A stretch of DNA of 49,240 nt from Actinomycetota bacterium (lineage in GTDB: Bacteria > Actinomycetota > Thermoleophilia > Gaiellales > F1-60-MAGs149): positions 1-49,240 of the forward strand of contig JAPLCF010000039.1 in assembly GCA_026392355.1 (NCBI GenBank), given 5' to 3'. Made by a program: the position numbers and the translations under genes. The notes below the pieces were generated by a model that had not been told where the DNA came from, did not search any database, and saw nothing but the letters and a program-made list of their open reading frames with translations. Position 1 is the first letter of the stretch. Each line of letters begins with the position of its first letter. Positions 48,452 through 49,240 of the stretch are shown here, piece by piece.

Positions 48452-49240
48452 ATGAGCGCCACCGCCATTCCCACCGCATCGTCCGTCGCCGACGCCGCCG
48501 AGCGCCTGCAGCCCGAGGGCCGCGCGTTCATCGATGGCCAGTACGTCGACGCCCTCAGTGGCGAGACGTTTGACTGTGTCTCGCCGATCGACGGCACCGT
48601 CATCACGCAGATCGCCGCGTGCGATACCGCTGACGTCGATCGCGCCGTCGCTGGTGCGCGTGCCGCCTTCAACAGCGGTGCCTGGTCGAACGCCTCGCCG
48701 GCGCGCCGCAAGGCAGTGCTGAAGAAGTTCGCCGAGCTGATCCTTGAGAACGCCGACGAGCTCGCGCTGCTCGAGACGATCGACATGGGCAAGCCGATCT
48801 CCGACAGCCGCAAGATCGACGTCCCGGGCTCGGCCAAGGCGATCAACTTCTACGCCGAGGCCGTCGACAAGATCTCCGACGAGATCGCGCCGACCGACCC
48901 GTCCGCCGTCGCGATGGTCGTGCGCGAGCCGCTCGGCGTGATTGGCGCCGTCGTGCCGTGGAACTTCCCGCTGATGATGGCGTCGTGGAAGCTCGGCCCC
49001 GCGCTCGCGACCGGCAACTCGGTCGTGCTCAAGCCGGCCGAGCAGTCGCCGCTGACTGCCATTCGCATCGCGCAGCTGGCCGTCGACGCGGGCCTGCCTG
49101 CCGGCGTCCTGCAGGTCGTGCCCGGCATGGGCGAGACCGCCGGTCAGGCGATCGGCCGCCACATGGACGTCGACATGGTCGCGTTCACCGGCTCGACGGA
49201 GGTCGGCAAGTACTTCATGAAGTACTCCGGCGAGTCGAAC
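48452..49240 (+). CDS. NAD-dependent aldehyde dehydrogenase (PuuC-like), 3' end cut
   Basis: 263 residues, in frame to the window end; full proteins have about 495. The N-terminus RAFIDGQYVDALSGETFDCVSP, then ARAAFNSGAWSNASPARRKAVLKKFAELI and PGSAKAINFYAEAVDKISDE resemble gamma-glutamyl-gamma-aminobutyraldehyde dehydrogenase (PuuC). VPWNFPLMMASWKLGPALATG and FTGSTEVGKYF form the NAD site. The catalytic Cys and Glu lie beyond the window. The ATG has a GGAG site; the tRNA-Sec gene is 58 bases upstream. Confidence 0.92.
   Translation, partial: MSATAIPTASSVADAAERLQPEGRAFIDGQYVDALSGETFDCVSPIDGTVITQIAACDTADVDRAVAGARAAFNSGAWSNASPARRKAVLKKFAELILENADELALLETIDMGKPISDSRKIDVPGSAKAINFYAEAVDKISDEIAPTDPSAVAMVVREPLGVIGAVVPWNFPLMMASWKLGPALATGNSVVLKPAEQSPLTAIRIAQLAVDAGLPAGVLQVVPGMGETAGQAIGRHMDVDMVAFTGSTEVGKYFMKYSGESN

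Overview
The window reads as G+C-rich chromosomal DNA of an aerobic bacterium, most plausibly an actinomycete-type (Actinomycetota) lineage such as Thermoleophilia. This is inference from codon use, frequent GTG starts, leaderless-type promoters, form I CO dehydrogenase, cytochrome bd, glycolate oxidase, carotenoid genes and a SigR-like lon promoter. No rRNA, phage, CRISPR array or intact transposon is visible. Most of the window is densely packed housekeeping and energy-metabolism genes, with many 1-4 nt start/stop overlaps.

Layout. 1-3099: a cut DUF255 thioredoxin-like protein, an orphan Phd-type antitoxin, a 1-Cys peroxiredoxin and a VapBC pair (minus strand). 3194-4393: hutI. 4390-6148: an ABC exporter broken by an internal deletion and frameshift. 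6248-8829: a His-rich protein and an acetyl-CoA synthetase. 8826-11730: GNAT enzyme, small unknown protein, PHP phosphoesterase, SUI1/YciH-like factor and GluQ synthetase. 11869-13564: a truncated EAL domain, a small unknown and a lipoprotein. 13561-16783: operon crtI-crtB-ybjN-like. 16784-18167: a scar with an EAL remnant, a repeat-like motif and a decapitated secreted protein. 18200-23491: the CO dehydrogenase operon coxG-coxM-coxS-coxL-xdhC/YHS. 23775-27543: Lon protease and an Fe-ADH-family protein, separated by an array of three hairpins. 27575-30732: an SSI-like lipoprotein and topoisomerase III. 30864-38060: 2-oxoglutarate dehydrogenase E1, glcDEF and a coupled membrane protein. 38057-41799: membrane protein, nitroreductase and a three-gene ABC-2 exporter. 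41796-48236: minus-strand run of unknown protein, SDR, cydA, cydB, membrane protein, quinone oxidoreductase-like protein and M20 peptidase. 48301-49240: a selenocysteine tRNA and a cut aldehyde dehydrogenase.

How the parts fit. CO dehydrogenase feeds electrons to quinone and glycolate oxidase probably does too, with cytochrome bd as one possible terminal oxidase. Acs, 2-oxoglutarate dehydrogenase, HutI and aldehyde dehydrogenase serve heterotrophic carbon use. Peroxiredoxin, Lon and carotenoids suggest oxidative-stress defence. The CO operon has its own regulatory region, with a -10/-35 pair and an upstream palindrome of LysR type.

The most unusual observations are the lon-ADH hairpin array with a compensatory base-pair change, a window-wide TANNNT-N6/7-start pattern implying leaderless transcripts (including a divergent pair whose -10 elements overlap), the tRNA-Sec, the CO-operon palindrome, the XdhC-YHS fusion, and an Fe-ADH-family protein lacking a metal-ligand His. 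All calls come from reading the sequence; no database search was run.
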